Positions 1 to 8,541 of a stretch of 64,000 bases of DNA are shown one piece after another. Position numbers and translations under genes: made by a program. Under the pieces are notes generated by a model. It worked only from the letters and a program-made list of their open reading frames with translations, searched no databases and was not told where the DNA came from. The first letter of the stretch is position 1, and each line of letters begins with the position of its first letter. The stretch is from Chitinophagaceae bacterium (lineage in GTDB: Bacteria; Bacteroidota; Bacteroidia; Chitinophagales; Chitinophagaceae), in contig CANGIY010000012.1 of assembly GCA_947454235.1 (NCBI GenBank), forward strand, positions 49,112-113,111, given 5' to 3'.

Positions 1-1
1 G

Positions 2-310
2 GTGCTATACAATAATTTATACCTCACTAAGAAAAATTCAGAACTTGCATGCAGGTTGATTTCTGCCAGCAATAAAACTACTACTACAGATTTCAAAGGC
101 ACTCAGACACTCCAGTGGCTGCAACAATCGAAAAATCTGATGACCCATCAGGAAACTGTAGTACTTACGGAGATAGTGTACGTTGAAGGTGTTCAATACA
201 TGTGCACGGTAGTGGCGCAAGGCAACAATGGAGAGAAATTACACCATGGTCTTGAAAAGATAGAATCAAAGATATTTGAGACTTTGTCAGGCTCAGGGAA
301 GCACTCTTAG
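2..310 (+). CDS. Hypothetical protein, 5' end cut off by the window edge
   Basis: The frame is open from the first bases of the window to a TAG at 308-310, so the true start probably lies upstream; the GTG at base 2 is only the first possible codon seen. The visible 102 residues are polar, with no signal peptide or membrane segment and no motif I recognise. It converges on the DUF502 gene, with only six bases between the two stop codons. Function unknown. It is called coding because the frame stays open across the whole visible stretch and the next gene begins immediately after it on the other strand. Confidence 0.55.
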   Translation: MLYNNLYLTKKNSELACRLISASNKTTTTDFKGTQTLQWLQQSKNLMTHQETVVLTEIVYVEGVQYMCTVVAQGNNGEKLHHGLEKIESKIFETLSGSGKHS

Positions 311-316
311 CGGAGA

Positions 317-901
317 CTAATGGTGTTTTTTAGGTTCATCTTCTGAGATAGTAACACCACCACTTACTGCAAACTTCATGGCCTCTGCGGCAGTCATATC
401 TTCAATCTTGCGCACGTTTTCCATATCAACTACAATTACCCAGCCTGAGATGGCATAAGAATGGGGCATGTAAACTGCCACTTTCCCATCCATGTGTTCG
501 AAATTGATTTCTTTTTGCGTAAGGAAACCTATGCGCCATATTTCGGGACTGGTATTCACCCGTACCCAAACCGGACGATTGAATTTCTTTTTATCACCCA
601 CAAACGACCCTAAAATGTCGCGAATGGATGAATAAATGAATTTTACCCCTGGTGTATGCTCAAAAATGTACTCAAAAGCATCAAATAACCAACGCCCAAT
701 GAAGATACGAGTACCGAGGTAGCCAATGATAGTAATAACCGTAATAATGGAAATGAAACCAACGCCTCGGGGTACAAATGGAATGAGGCTATCAATTTTA
801 TCGAACACCATGAAAATGATGTAGGCGGTAAGCGCAATAGGGCTTAATAGCAATAGCCCTTGAAAGAATGACCGTAACAGAATTGCCGCAAACCGACGCA
901 T
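317..901 (-). CDS. DUF502 family inner-membrane protein
   Basis: This 194-residue protein has the DUF502 layout: an N-terminal hydrophobic helix (about residues 8-32, GLLLLSPIALTAYIIF), a second membrane segment (about 47-70), then a soluble domain. The family is widespread and poorly understood; it resembles plant COV membrane proteins, so only membrane location is safe. The C-terminus is charged and His-rich (EDEPKKHH). A consensus -7 box TAATTTTG lies only four bases upstream of the ATG, which fixes this start and suggests a leaderless transcript. Length is normal for the family. Confidence 0.85.
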   Translation of the reverse strand: MRRFAAILLRSFFQGLLLLSPIALTAYIIFMVFDKIDSLIPFVPRGVGFISIITVITIIGYLGTRIFIGRWLFDAFEYIFEHTPGVKFIYSSIRDILGSFVGDKKKFNRPVWVRVNTSPEIWRIGFLTQKEINFEHMDGKVAVYMPHSYAISGWVIVVDMENVRKIEDMTAAEAMKFAVSGGVTISEDEPKKHH

Positions 902-905
902 GGGG

Positions 906-913
906 CAAAATTA
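906..913 (-). promoter_or_regulatory. -7 box of the DUF502 gene, 4 nt before the start codon
   Basis: On the minus strand this reads TAATTTTG, a full match to the Bacteroidota -7 consensus TAnnTTTG. Four bases (CCCC) separate it from the ATG at 901, so transcription should begin at or next to the A of the start codon. Confidence 0.6.
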
Positions 914-996
914 TACCTATTGTTTGAATCGCCCCACTTTTAAAATCTATTTAAGGATTTATTATCCACCTTTGTCGTGTACAACAGCCTCATTCT

Positions 997-1530
997 ATGC
1001 ACGAATACGCAATCAGCCCTACATTTCGTACAATTACCCCTGCCGATATTGACACGTTTGTATCCATAAGCAGGTCAACATTTTACGATGCATTTGCTTA
1101 TTGCAACAATGCCCATGATATGGACTTGTACATGGAAAAGCATTTAACCCACCCACCGCTGGCGGCAGAACTGGCTGACGCCTCAAATGTATTTATGTAT
1201 TGCATGGTGGGTTCAGAAATTGCCGGGTATTTTAAACTCAAATCAGGTGCCAGCAATGATGCACCAAAGGGTGTAGAAAGCATTGAATTATGCCGGTTGT
1301 ACGTAATAAAGGAGCACCAAAACAAGGGTTTAGGGCAGGCGATGCTGGACTATTGTTTCAGTTTTGCGCAACAAAGGGGTATTAATACTATGTGGCTGGG
1401 TGTATGGGAACACAACGAAGGCGCAAAAAGACTTTATACACGCAACAGCTTTATGCAATACGGCAGTCACGACTTTGTTTTAGGTACCGATGTACAAACC
1501 GACTATTTGATGATGAAACAGCTTAAGTAA
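997..1530 (+). CDS. GNAT family N-acetyltransferase
   Basis: A 177-residue single-domain GNAT protein, predicted to move an acetyl group from acetyl-CoA to an amine on an unknown substrate. The acetyl-CoA site appears as LYVIKEHQNKGLGQAMLDY (about residues 105-124), the R/Q-x-x-G-x-G/A signature in the form QNKGLG. It is followed by the usual WLGVWEHNEGAKRLYTRNSF segment (about 133-152) that ends GNAT domains. A near-consensus -7 box (CACCTTTG) lies about 20 bases upstream of the ATG. It diverges from the DUF502 gene and looks monocistronic. Confidence 0.88.
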   Translation: MHEYAISPTFRTITPADIDTFVSISRSTFYDAFAYCNNAHDMDLYMEKHLTHPPLAAELADASNVFMYCMVGSEIAGYFKLKSGASNDAPKGVESIELCRLYVIKEHQNKGLGQAMLDYCFSFAQQRGINTMWLGVWEHNEGAKRLYTRNSFMQYGSHDFVLGTDVQTDYLMMKQLK

Positions 1531-1684
1531 AAGCAAAAATTACTGACCAGGGCACTAACTTCCAGATAAAAGTGTCTGACAGACAGTTGAACATTATAAC
1601 CCATTGAATGTTTTAATGAAATGTAAACGTTTCGTTCCGTATTTGTTAAATGTGCAAAACTGGATAAAAAAAGTGAAATAAAAC

Positions 1685-1716
1685 TTGACAAACGGTTGTT
1701 ATAAATCGTATCTTTC
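1685..1716 (+). promoter_or_regulatory. Candidate promoter of the 1749 membrane-protein gene
   Basis: TTG at 1685-1687 and TATCTTTC at 1709-1716 match the Bacteroidota -33/-7 pattern (TTG, about 20 bp, TAnnTTTG) with one mismatch in the -7 box and a 21-bp spacer. This places transcription start near 1721 and favours ATG 1749 over ATG 1803. The rest of the 1531-1748 gap shows nothing else I can name. Confidence 0.45.
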
Positions 1717-1748
1717 ATTTATCGATTTTTAACCTCCAATTTTTGTCT

Positions 1749-2213
1749 ATGTTTTTTACCAGAGTTCATTTGTTTCATTCGCCCCATTCAAGGGACGTGC
1801 TTATGAGCAAGCTCATAGGCGACCGGTTCAAGATCAACAATACTGATTTTGAAACCGTTGAGGACAATCAGGTTTTGTGCATTCAACCCGATGAGGATTC
1901 AGCCAACAAGAAAACCGTTCCATTCACTTCAGTTGCTTTCCATGAAAGCAATAGCGGAGTTGATGTAGTGGTGACTTCAAGGCTGAGGCAAATTGACTTG
2001 GGTGCCACTCAACTTATGTTTATTTTTTGCGGCTTGTTATTTGTGGCTTCCGGCGTGTTACTTACCTTGTTTAGAAATGAAGAGTCTGTTATTGGTTTCG
2101 CTGTATTTGCACTGGCTTCACTTGTACTTGGTTCTATTATCTACCGGCTTTACACCGGCTATTTCGATTACATCAGGCAAACAAAAAATCACCTGAACTC
2201 GCTGATTAATTGA
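1749..2213 (+). CDS. Hypothetical protein with two C-terminal membrane helices
   Basis: The track ORF opens at a TTG (1743); the first ATG is at 1749 and a second in-frame ATG lies at 1803. The first half is polar. The second half holds two membrane segments, about 95-115 (LMFIFCGLLFVASGVLL) and 120-142 (VIGFAVFALASLVLGSII), joined by a short charged turn, then a charged C-terminal tail. I do not recognise the family. A rho-independent terminator follows closely, so the gene is probably a single transcription unit. Function unknown; a small inner-membrane protein is all the sequence supports. Confidence 0.7.
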   Translation: MFFTRVHLFHSPHSRDVLMSKLIGDRFKINNTDFETVEDNQVLCIQPDEDSANKKTVPFTSVAFHESNSGVDVVVTSRLRQIDLGATQLMFIFCGLLFVASGVLLTLFRNEESVIGFAVFALASLVLGSIIYRLYTGYFDYIRQTKNHLNSLIN

Positions 2214-2238
2214 TTTCAAACAAAACAATCATCTTGGT

Positions 2239-2268
2239 AAAGCTTTCCTTTTTGGGAGAGCTTTTTTT
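2239..2268 (+). terminator. Rho-independent terminator after the 1749 gene
   Basis: AAAGCTTTCC, a TTTTT loop and GGGAGAGCTTT form a stem with one mismatch, directly followed by a run of T. It also lies just beyond the 3' end of the convergent DHFR-like gene. Confidence 0.7.
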
Positions 2269-2273
2269 ATACA

Positions 2274-2804
2274 TCATTTTTTCCTAAGTAAGTACTGCGT
2301 TTGCACCATTGCCCCTAAAAATACTTCTGTATGAATGTGCTCAAACCATTGCACTGTCCCCTCATTGGCAAAAAGTGGAATACCCTCACCCAGCACCACC
2401 GGAATTCGGGTGATAATCATCTCATCAATCAACCCGGCCGCCAAAAAGCGTTGTATAGTCTTACCTCCGTCTATATACAGTCTTTTATGGCCTTTTGCAT
2501 TCAAAAAGCTAACAATCTCTTGTGGTGTGCCTGAAATAAATTCAACCTTGCCTTTAAGGTGTTCCGGTACTTCAGTCAGAGTCGTGGTTGGCACAAAAAC
2601 GGGCTTGCCGTAAGGCCATGCCTCGAAACCTAAAACTGTTTCATAAGTACTTCTACCCATAACCAGGGCATCAATGCGTGCCATAAACGCCGAATAACCT
2701 GCATCTTCACTATTTACATTCGGCACCTCGTCTAGCCACGAAAGCCCGCCGTCGGGTGTTGCAATATAACCATCGATGCTGGTAGCAATAAAAACACTGT
2801 TCAT
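2274..2804 (-). CDS. Dihydrofolate reductase-like (RibD C-terminal fold) reductase
   Basis: A 176-residue protein of the RibD C-terminal/DHFR-like family, seen from the N-terminal strand VFIATSIDGYIATPDGGLSWL, the central ALVMGRSTYETVLGFEAWPY segment (NADPH-binding region) and RLYIDGGKTIQRFLAAGLIDEMIITRIPVVLGEGIPLF, the family's C-terminal signature. Members reduce pterin or other heterocyclic substrates with NADPH; many, like Bacillus YyaP, have no assigned substrate. This is not a housekeeping FolA by sequence. Monocistronic and convergent with the 1749 gene. Confidence 0.88.
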   Translation of the reverse strand: MNSVFIATSIDGYIATPDGGLSWLDEVPNVNSEDAGYSAFMARIDALVMGRSTYETVLGFEAWPYGKPVFVPTTTLTEVPEHLKGKVEFISGTPQEIVSFLNAKGHKRLYIDGGKTIQRFLAAGLIDEMIITRIPVVLGEGIPLFANEGTVQWFEHIHTEVFLGAMVQTQYLLRKK

Positions 2805-2890
2805 ACCAATGACCTGAGTATTTATTTATTCAAAGGTGCGAAAATAGTACAATCGAAGAGACACGATTGCGACTTTCATTCCACAATTCT

Positions 2891-2898
2891 TACTTTTG
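2891..2898 (+). promoter_or_regulatory. -7 box of the symporter gene, 4 nt before the start codon
   Basis: TACTTTTG matches TAnnTTTG exactly, and four bases (ATTC) separate it from ATG 2903. This is the same 4-nt arrangement seen for the DUF502 and 33214 glycosyltransferase genes, and predicts a leaderless mRNA. Confidence 0.55.
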
Positions 2899-2902
2899 AT
2901 TC

Positions 2903-4414
2903 ATGAGTCCTGTTTTACTGAGTAGCATTGTAATTATCTACTTCCTTGTGTTGCTGGGGATTGCATTTTACACGTCTCGCCATTCAGGTAATGAAGATTT
3001 TTTCATTGGCAACCGTAACAGCAAGTGGTGGGTCGTAGCCTTCGGCATGGTGGGTACCTCTCTGTCGGGTATGACGTTTATCTCGGTACCCGGCTATGTA
3101 GGCACATCAGGTTTCGACTACTTTCAGGTGGTTATTGGCTATTGGCTTGGGTATTTTGCAGTGGCCTACATTCTGCTGCCGCTTTATTACAAACTCAATC
3201 TTACCTCCATTTACACCTACTTGGAGCAACGACTTGGTGAAGTATCCTATAAAACGGGAGCACTGTTCTTCATCATTTCCCGAACCATGGGCGCAACTTT
3301 GCGTTTGTACCTCGTTATCAAGGTATTGGAGAACTTTATTCTCAACGATCTTGGTGTGCCTTTTGAAGTAACAACGGTGGCAATATTGGTGTTGATTTTG
3401 TTATATACCTACCGTGGTGGCGTAAAAACCATTGTATGGACCGATACGCTGCAAACAACCTTTATGTTGCTGGCATTGATTACCTGTTTCGTTTTCATCC
3501 TGAAAGCACTGCCTTACAGCCCGGCTGAGGCGTTCAGTCGTATGCAAAGTGGTGGTTTCCTGAAGTTCATCAATACTGCACCATTGCATAAATCATTCTT
3601 CTTAAAGCAGTTTTTGGGTGGTGCTTTCATCACCATTTCTATGACCGGACTTGACCAGGAGATGATGCAGAAAAACATCAGTGTGAGCAATGTACACGAC
3701 TCAAGAAAGAACATGATTACTTTGAGTTTCCTGCAGGGTATGGTGGTGTTGATTTTCTTATTGCTGGGTGGTTTGCTGTATTTGTATGCTATGAACAGCG
3801 GTGCGGTGTTCCAGAAAGTAATGGTGAATGGTGCCATGCAGACACAGTTTTTATATCAAGGTAAAAACATTATAGGCGATGATCTATTTCCTTTCTTGGC
3901 ACTGAAAGTAATGCCGCCATTCATTGGGCTCATTTTCATCATCGGGCTTATCTCTGCTTTGTTTCCGAGTGCCGATGGAGCCCTTACAGCACTCACATCG
4001 TCGTTTTGTATCGATATTCTTGGCATCAGAAAGCGCAAAGGGCTAAGCGAGCAACAGCAAAAACGCATTCGTATGATGGTGCACTATTCGTTCTCGGTGC
4101 TTTTTCTCATTTGTGTGTTCTTCTTCCGGTCGGTTGATAATGGAAGCCTCATTCAGCTTTTGCTTAAAATAGCGGGCTATACATACGGTCCATTATTAGC
4201 CTTGTTCGCTTTTGGGATTCTTACCAAACGCAGTGTCAACAATACTCTTGTACCGCTTATTTGTCTGGCAGCACCAGTTTTGTGTTATATGCTGAAAGAA
4301 AACGATAAGAAGTTGCTTGGCGGCTACGAAATTGGCGTTGAACTGCTTATCATCAACGCGGGCATCACATTTTTGTTTCTGTGGGTTACGAGTAAAAAAG
4401 GCGCAAACCAGTAG
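2903..4414 (+). CDS. Sodium:solute symporter (SSS/SLC5 family)
   Basis: A 503-residue polytopic inner-membrane protein with about 13 hydrophobic helices. N-terminal SSS features are clear: FYTSRHSGNEDFFIGNRNSKWWVVAFGMVGTSLSGMTFISVPG (about 21-65), and the later ISALFPSADGALTALTSSF loop around residue 350-368 that matches the family's sodium-site helix (S-x-x-x-S/T). It should import a small organic solute with Na+; the substrate cannot be told from sequence. It is followed by the aminopeptidase gene on the same strand after 81 bases, so the two may be cotranscribed. Confidence 0.92.
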   Translation: MSPVLLSSIVIIYFLVLLGIAFYTSRHSGNEDFFIGNRNSKWWVVAFGMVGTSLSGMTFISVPGYVGTSGFDYFQVVIGYWLGYFAVAYILLPLYYKLNLTSIYTYLEQRLGEVSYKTGALFFIISRTMGATLRLYLVIKVLENFILNDLGVPFEVTTVAILVLILLYTYRGGVKTIVWTDTLQTTFMLLALITCFVFILKALPYSPAEAFSRMQSGGFLKFINTAPLHKSFFLKQFLGGAFITISMTGLDQEMMQKNISVSNVHDSRKNMITLSFLQGMVVLIFLLLGGLLYLYAMNSGAVFQKVMVNGAMQTQFLYQGKNIIGDDLFPFLALKVMPPFIGLIFIIGLISALFPSADGALTALTSSFCIDILGIRKRKGLSEQQQKRIRMMVHYSFSVLFLICVFFFRSVDNGSLIQLLLKIAGYTYGPLLALFAFGILTKRSVNNTLVPLICLAAPVLCYMLKENDKKLLGGYEIGVELLIINAGITFLFLWVTSKKGANQ

Positions 4415-4495
4415 CAATCCACTATTTGTTTTCAAACCCTCAAAAACATTCGGTAGATATTTACAACTTCCCTACTTTTATCTTCAAATAACGAT

Positions 4496-5785
4496 ATGAA
4501 GTACTTACCAATACCATCAAAATTATACGAGCAAAACAGGCAGCGTTTCATAGCCAAAATGAAGCCTAATTCACTTGCTATTTTCCCATGCAGTCCCGTT
4601 TTCCCGAAAAGCGGCGACGGCACTTATGGTTACAAACCTGATGCTGACGTGCTCTGGCTTTCAGGCATTACGCAGGAAAAAACGATTGTGGTGCTATACC
4701 CCGATAATCCTGATAAAAATGCGCGCGAAGTGTTGGTGCTTTTACGCCCTAACGAATTGCTTGAAAAATGGGTGGGTCATAAATTCCGCAAAGACGAAGC
4801 AACAGCTATTTCCGGCATTAAGAATGTACAATGGCTCGATGGCTTCGATACTATGATTCAGGTGATGATGAACAATGCTGAAACTGTTTATCTGAACACC
4901 AACGAACACAACAGGTTAGATACTGAATTGCCACGCACCGACTTGTTATTCGTTCGTGAGTTCATGGCCAAGTTCCCTGTACATACTTACGACCGTGCTG
5001 CAAGACTTATGCGCGACATACGTGCCGTGAAAACAGCCGAAGAAGTTGAAGTGGTGAAACAAGCAATTGATATCACTCATAAGGCCTTTAATCGCACTTT
5101 GAAGTTTGTAAAACCGGGTGTGATGGAATATGAAATTGAAGCTGAAATTACACACGAGTTTTTAAGAAACCGTGCTACAGGTCATGCTTATGGCTGCATT
5201 ATTGCTTCGGGCGACAGGGCGCGAACATTGCACTATGAAGAAAACAATGCTGAGTGTAAAGCCGGTGAACTATTACTTATGGATTTTGGTGCTGAATACG
5301 GCAACTACAATGCTGACCTTACCCGCACCATACCAGTAAGCGGAAAATTTACTGAGCGCCAGAAAGAAGTGTACAACGCTTGCCTTGCCGTGCACAATCA
5401 TGGTAAAAACATTCTGAAACCGGGCATTCGCTTCCCTGACTATGTGAAAAGCATCAATGAGGAAATGGAACGCCAGTTGTTGAAAATTGGTCTTATCACA
5501 CAAGAGGACATCAAAAATCAAGATCCTGAAAATCCGGCATTCAGAAAGTACTTCTACCACGGTGTATCACACCATTTAGGTCTGGTGGTACATGATGTTG
5601 GTTCTTATGTTGATGAGGTACAAGAAGGCATGTTGTTCACCATTGAGCCGGGCATCTACATTGAAGAAGAGCAAATGGGCATCCGTATTGAAAACAACAT
5701 CTGGATTACTAAAGACGGCAATCAGGATTTGTTTGCTAATATCCCAATTACAGTAGAAGAAATTGAAGCAGCTATGGCTCGCTAA
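4496..5785 (+). CDS. Xaa-Pro aminopeptidase (M24B family)
   Basis: A 429-residue cytoplasmic aminopeptidase P-type enzyme that removes an N-terminal residue preceding proline. The creatinase-like N-terminal domain covers about residues 1-165. The pita-bread catalytic domain follows, with metal-ligand motifs LMDFGAEYGNYNADLTRT (two Asp), HGVSHHLGLVVHDVG (His), FTIEPGIYIEE (Glu) and GIRIENNIWIT (Glu). All expected dinuclear-metal ligands are present. Length is typical of bacterial PepP. It may form an operon with the upstream symporter, consistent with a peptide-scavenging role, although that link is inference. Confidence 0.93.
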   Translation: MKYLPIPSKLYEQNRQRFIAKMKPNSLAIFPCSPVFPKSGDGTYGYKPDADVLWLSGITQEKTIVVLYPDNPDKNAREVLVLLRPNELLEKWVGHKFRKDEATAISGIKNVQWLDGFDTMIQVMMNNAETVYLNTNEHNRLDTELPRTDLLFVREFMAKFPVHTYDRAARLMRDIRAVKTAEEVEVVKQAIDITHKAFNRTLKFVKPGVMEYEIEAEITHEFLRNRATGHAYGCIIASGDRARTLHYEENNAECKAGELLLMDFGAEYGNYNADLTRTIPVSGKFTERQKEVYNACLAVHNHGKNILKPGIRFPDYVKSINEEMERQLLKIGLITQEDIKNQDPENPAFRKYFYHGVSHHLGLVVHDVGSYVDEVQEGMLFTIEPGIYIEEEQMGIRIENNIWITKDGNQDLFANIPITVEEIEAAMAR

Positions 5786-5807
5786 AATGGCAACTATTCC
5801 AAATACT

Positions 5808-7124
5808 TTAAACAGGGGCGTGCGCGTCCCTGTTTTCATTTAAGAAAGCCTTGTAGGCCTCAGGCCACCCGACCCATTCAGCATCGGTACCCAATGAGAA
5901 ATTGTGGAAAATAGTAATCAGATTGCTGTTACATTTAACGAGTAGTTTCTTCATCGCGTTCAACCTATTGAAGGCTTCATCAACCGACAATTTGAGCTCA
6001 AAATGCGCCGTAGTATCCATGAAGCAGAATGGATAAACCCTTAATTGAGTGGGCTTTTCTTTTTCTAAATCATACCACAAAAACGAAGCACCTGTACCCG
6101 CCCTAAAGCCCAAATGAGCCCCATAGCCCATACTGTAGTCTTCAGTTATATTGTTATCGAGTAACATGTGGTAGGTCGCAGGCAAATGCAATTTGATATA
6201 GTGCTGGCGCGAGCGTGTGATATCGTGCCCGCTAATGGCTTTAAGCTTATTCAGTTCCTTCGCCATTACTTCGTACTTCGTAGCATAATATGAAGGGTGA
6301 ATACCAAGTTCGCCTTCTTTATTCAAATTCTTAATCACCCGCATCATAGCCGGGCGATTAGGGTGAATGTTTTTATCGAAATCGGTGGTTTTAAGCGCAC
6401 ATAATATGAAGTACAAAGGTTTGTAGTCATATTCCTGATGCATGTCTTTAATGAAACCGAAAGAATCCCACGGGTCTTGTTTTTTCTTTTTAAGCACCTG
6501 GGTGCGTTCGCTTACCTGTGCCATATCGCCCTTAAGCAAAGCCCTTATATATGCGCCCACCATGCGTTTAAAGCCCTTGTGAATGTGGGAATACGCTATA
6601 TCAATATCATACGTTGGCAGATAGCTGAACTTCGATGGTTTGAAAATAAGTAGTGTCCTGGAAACGATTGTACCCAGAAATGTGTACAGCCACTCATCAA
6701 CAATGGGTCGTTGTAATATGCCCTTCCTGAACAATACGCTATGCTCGGCAGGAAAACGACCGTGCTTATCGGGTTCAAAAGGCATGTATTCTTCATACCT
6801 GCTCAAAAGAAAGAACACCGCTGCAAACAAATCAAACGGTAGCGTATGAATATTATCGGGGTGATGAAAAATAGTGGGAATAGTCAGCCATTCGCCCGAC
6901 TCAAACTCAATTTCAGCAATGATAGTTGAAGATAAAAAACCGCTTACGGGAATAGATACCGGTGCATTTACACCGCCATAGCCAATGTAAAAGCCATGTT
7001 GCGCCGCCTGCGATTCGTTAGTGTATAACTGATATCCGCAGCCCAGTCGCTCGATAAAAATCCAGCCCAGGACGTACTTGAGCCTTGGTGTTACAAATGT
7101 GCTATAAACTGCGATTGGCTGCAT
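5808..7124 (-). CDS. Polysaccharide deacetylase-like protein (DUF7033-type N-terminus)
   Basis: A Bacteroidota-type carbohydrate deacetylase-like protein. A family-like N-terminal domain (FVTPRLKYVLGWIFIERLG) precedes a NodB-like domain. The NodB signatures are TYDIDIAYSH (the Asp pair of motif 1), GELGIHPSY (His of motif 2), and HYIKLHLPATYHMLL with GFRAGTG further on. The track ORF begins at a TTG (7229). In-frame ATGs occur at 7184 and 7124; I chose 7124 because homologous N-termini begin just before this xTPRLKY strand and a near-consensus -7 box (TACCTTAG) lies upstream. It is adjacent to manC, suggesting surface-polysaccharide modification. Confidence 0.78.
   Translation of the reverse strand: MQPIAVYSTFVTPRLKYVLGWIFIERLGCGYQLYTNESQAAQHGFYIGYGGVNAPVSIPVSGFLSSTIIAEIEFESGEWLTIPTIFHHPDNIHTLPFDLFAAVFFLLSRYEEYMPFEPDKHGRFPAEHSVLFRKGILQRPIVDEWLYTFLGTIVSRTLLIFKPSKFSYLPTYDIDIAYSHIHKGFKRMVGAYIRALLKGDMAQVSERTQVLKKKKQDPWDSFGFIKDMHQEYDYKPLYFILCALKTTDFDKNIHPNRPAMMRVIKNLNKEGELGIHPSYYATKYEVMAKELNKLKAISGHDITRSRQHYIKLHLPATYHMLLDNNITEDYSMGYGAHLGFRAGTGASFLWYDLEKEKPTQLRVYPFCFMDTTAHFELKLSVDEAFNRLNAMKKLLVKCNSNLITIFHNFSLGTDAEWVGWPEAYKAFLNENRDAHAPV
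5810..5836. terminator. Bidirectional terminator overlapping the end of the deacetylase-like gene
   Basis: AAACAGGGGCG, TGCG loop, CGTCCCTGTTTT forms an 11-bp stem with one G-T pair and U-rich flanks on both strands. It serves the convergent genes ending at 5785 and 5808, and its stem encodes the last residues of the minus-strand protein. Confidence 0.75.
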
Positions 7125-7274
7125 CACAGGAATTTCTGCTAAGGTAACGCTTTTTAGCGGCAATGAATTGCTCAAACCTTTCATTTCCTGAAACTTAAGC
7201 CCCAAAAGAGTTTCAGACGATTTCGCCAACTATTTTGTCCATTAGACCAAAGTTGAAATTAATGCCTAAAACGA

Positions 7275-7303
7275 GTTAGGCTGCCCTTTTCGAGCAGCCT
7301 AAC
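7275..7303 (-). terminator. Hairpin between manC and the deacetylase-like gene
   Basis: GTTAGGCTGC and GCAGCCTAAC form a perfect 10-bp stem around a 9-base loop. On the minus strand, downstream of manC, the tail is only weakly T-rich (TCGTTTT), so it may be a terminator or a processing/attenuation hairpin. Confidence 0.5.
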
Positions 7304-7322
7304 CAAATCCTTTACATATATC

Positions 7323-8405
7323 TTAGAGATATTTCTCTCCTTTGTTTCTCTTTACTTCGGCAACGTATTCTTTAATTTGTTGCTCATGATCGCGTTCGCA
7401 AACAAGTAGTACGTCTTCGGTATCAATCAAAATAAAATTTTCTAAGCCCTGAAGTACTACTAGCTTATCATTTGGCGCCTTTACCATACAGCCTGCAGCA
7501 TCTATAATTACTACGTTGTTGCCCAGCACAGCATTACCCAAGTAGTCTTTTGCTGAGTTATCGTAGGCTGACTGCCATGTACCTAAATCGCTCCAGCCAA
7601 AATTGGCAGGCATTACATAAACATTCTGCGCTTTTTCCATGATACCATAGTCGATAGAAATATTAGTGCAGTGTGGGTATAGCTTAGCTACAGCCTCAGT
7701 TTCGCCCGGTTTATTGTAGATAGTGGTTGCCTGATTAAACACCTCGTTCATTTCAGGTAAGTACATTGCTATGGCTTCCATTATTGTTTTTACATTCCAA
7801 ACAAATATGCCCGAATTCCAGAGGAAATCGCCGCTTTGAAGGAATGTTTTTGCAAGCTCCAGATTTGGCTTTTCGGTGAATGTCTTTACTTTATAAGCTT
7901 TGCCCAATGCACCATCAGTATCGTATTGGATGTAACCGTAACCAGTATCGGGGCGCATAGGCGTAATACCCATTGTAAGCAGGCATGAATGTGTGCTTAC
8001 AAACTCAAGCGCATCTAGTGTAGTTTTGATAAACGCCTCCTCGTCCATTATCAGGTGGTCGGCTGGCGACATAATAATATTGGCATTGGGGTTAAGCGCC
8101 ATCAATTTATGCGCAAAATAAGTGGCACAAGGCGCGGTGTTTTTTCTTGAAGGCTCGCTGATGATGTTTTCATACGGCGACTCAGGAATCTGCGACTTTA
8201 GCGTTTCAATATATTGTTCGTTGGTGATAAAGTAAATGTTTTCAGCCGGAACAATTTTTTTAAAACGTTCGTATGTCCATTGAATGAGCGATTTACCAGT
8301 GCCCAACAAATCAAGGAATTGCTTAGGAAAGTGGGTTCTGCTTTCAGGCCAAAACCTGCTACCTATGCCGCCTGACATAATGCAGACGTAGTTATTCTTG
8401 TTCAT
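7323..8405 (-). CDS. manC: Mannose-1-phosphate guanylyltransferase
   Basis: A 360-residue enzyme making GDP-mannose from mannose-1-phosphate and GTP in the cytoplasm for glycan synthesis. The nucleotidyltransferase signature is MSGGIGSRFWPESRTHFPKQ (about 10-29). Further family motifs are SPADHLIMDE, GYGYIQYD, KTFTEKPN and LWNSGIFVWN (sugar-phosphate site). It is short: it lacks the C-terminal cupin isomerase domain of bifunctional ManC/AlgA proteins, so it should be monofunctional. The upstream region carries a perfect small palindrome GGTTCG-CCC-GAACC near 8420. Probably transcribed alone or with the deacetylase-like gene downstream. Confidence 0.93.
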   Translation of the reverse strand: MNKNNYVCIMSGGIGSRFWPESRTHFPKQFLDLLGTGKSLIQWTYERFKKIVPAENIYFITNEQYIETLKSQIPESPYENIISEPSRKNTAPCATYFAHKLMALNPNANIIMSPADHLIMDEEAFIKTTLDALEFVSTHSCLLTMGITPMRPDTGYGYIQYDTDGALGKAYKVKTFTEKPNLELAKTFLQSGDFLWNSGIFVWNVKTIMEAIAMYLPEMNEVFNQATTIYNKPGETEAVAKLYPHCTNISIDYGIMEKAQNVYVMPANFGWSDLGTWQSAYDNSAKDYLGNAVLGNNVVIIDAAGCMVKAPNDKLVVLQGLENFILIDTEDVLLVCERDHEQQIKEYVAEVKRNKGEKYL

Positions 8406-8541
8406 ATCTCTTCAAAATTGGTTCGCCCGAACCTTGATAAAACACCCTTGCAAAGAGCTCTTATTACTGTTCAGTTGATAAGCGTGTAAAATTAGCGTAT
8501 TCAACTTTAAATTTTTATCACTAATAGGTGCGAATTAACCG

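Noticed and set aside
1681-1716. TTGACA at 1685 as an E. coli-type sigma70 -35 box
   Set aside because: No TATAAT at 17 bp. The TATCTTTC at a 21-bp spacing fits the Bacteroidota pattern better.
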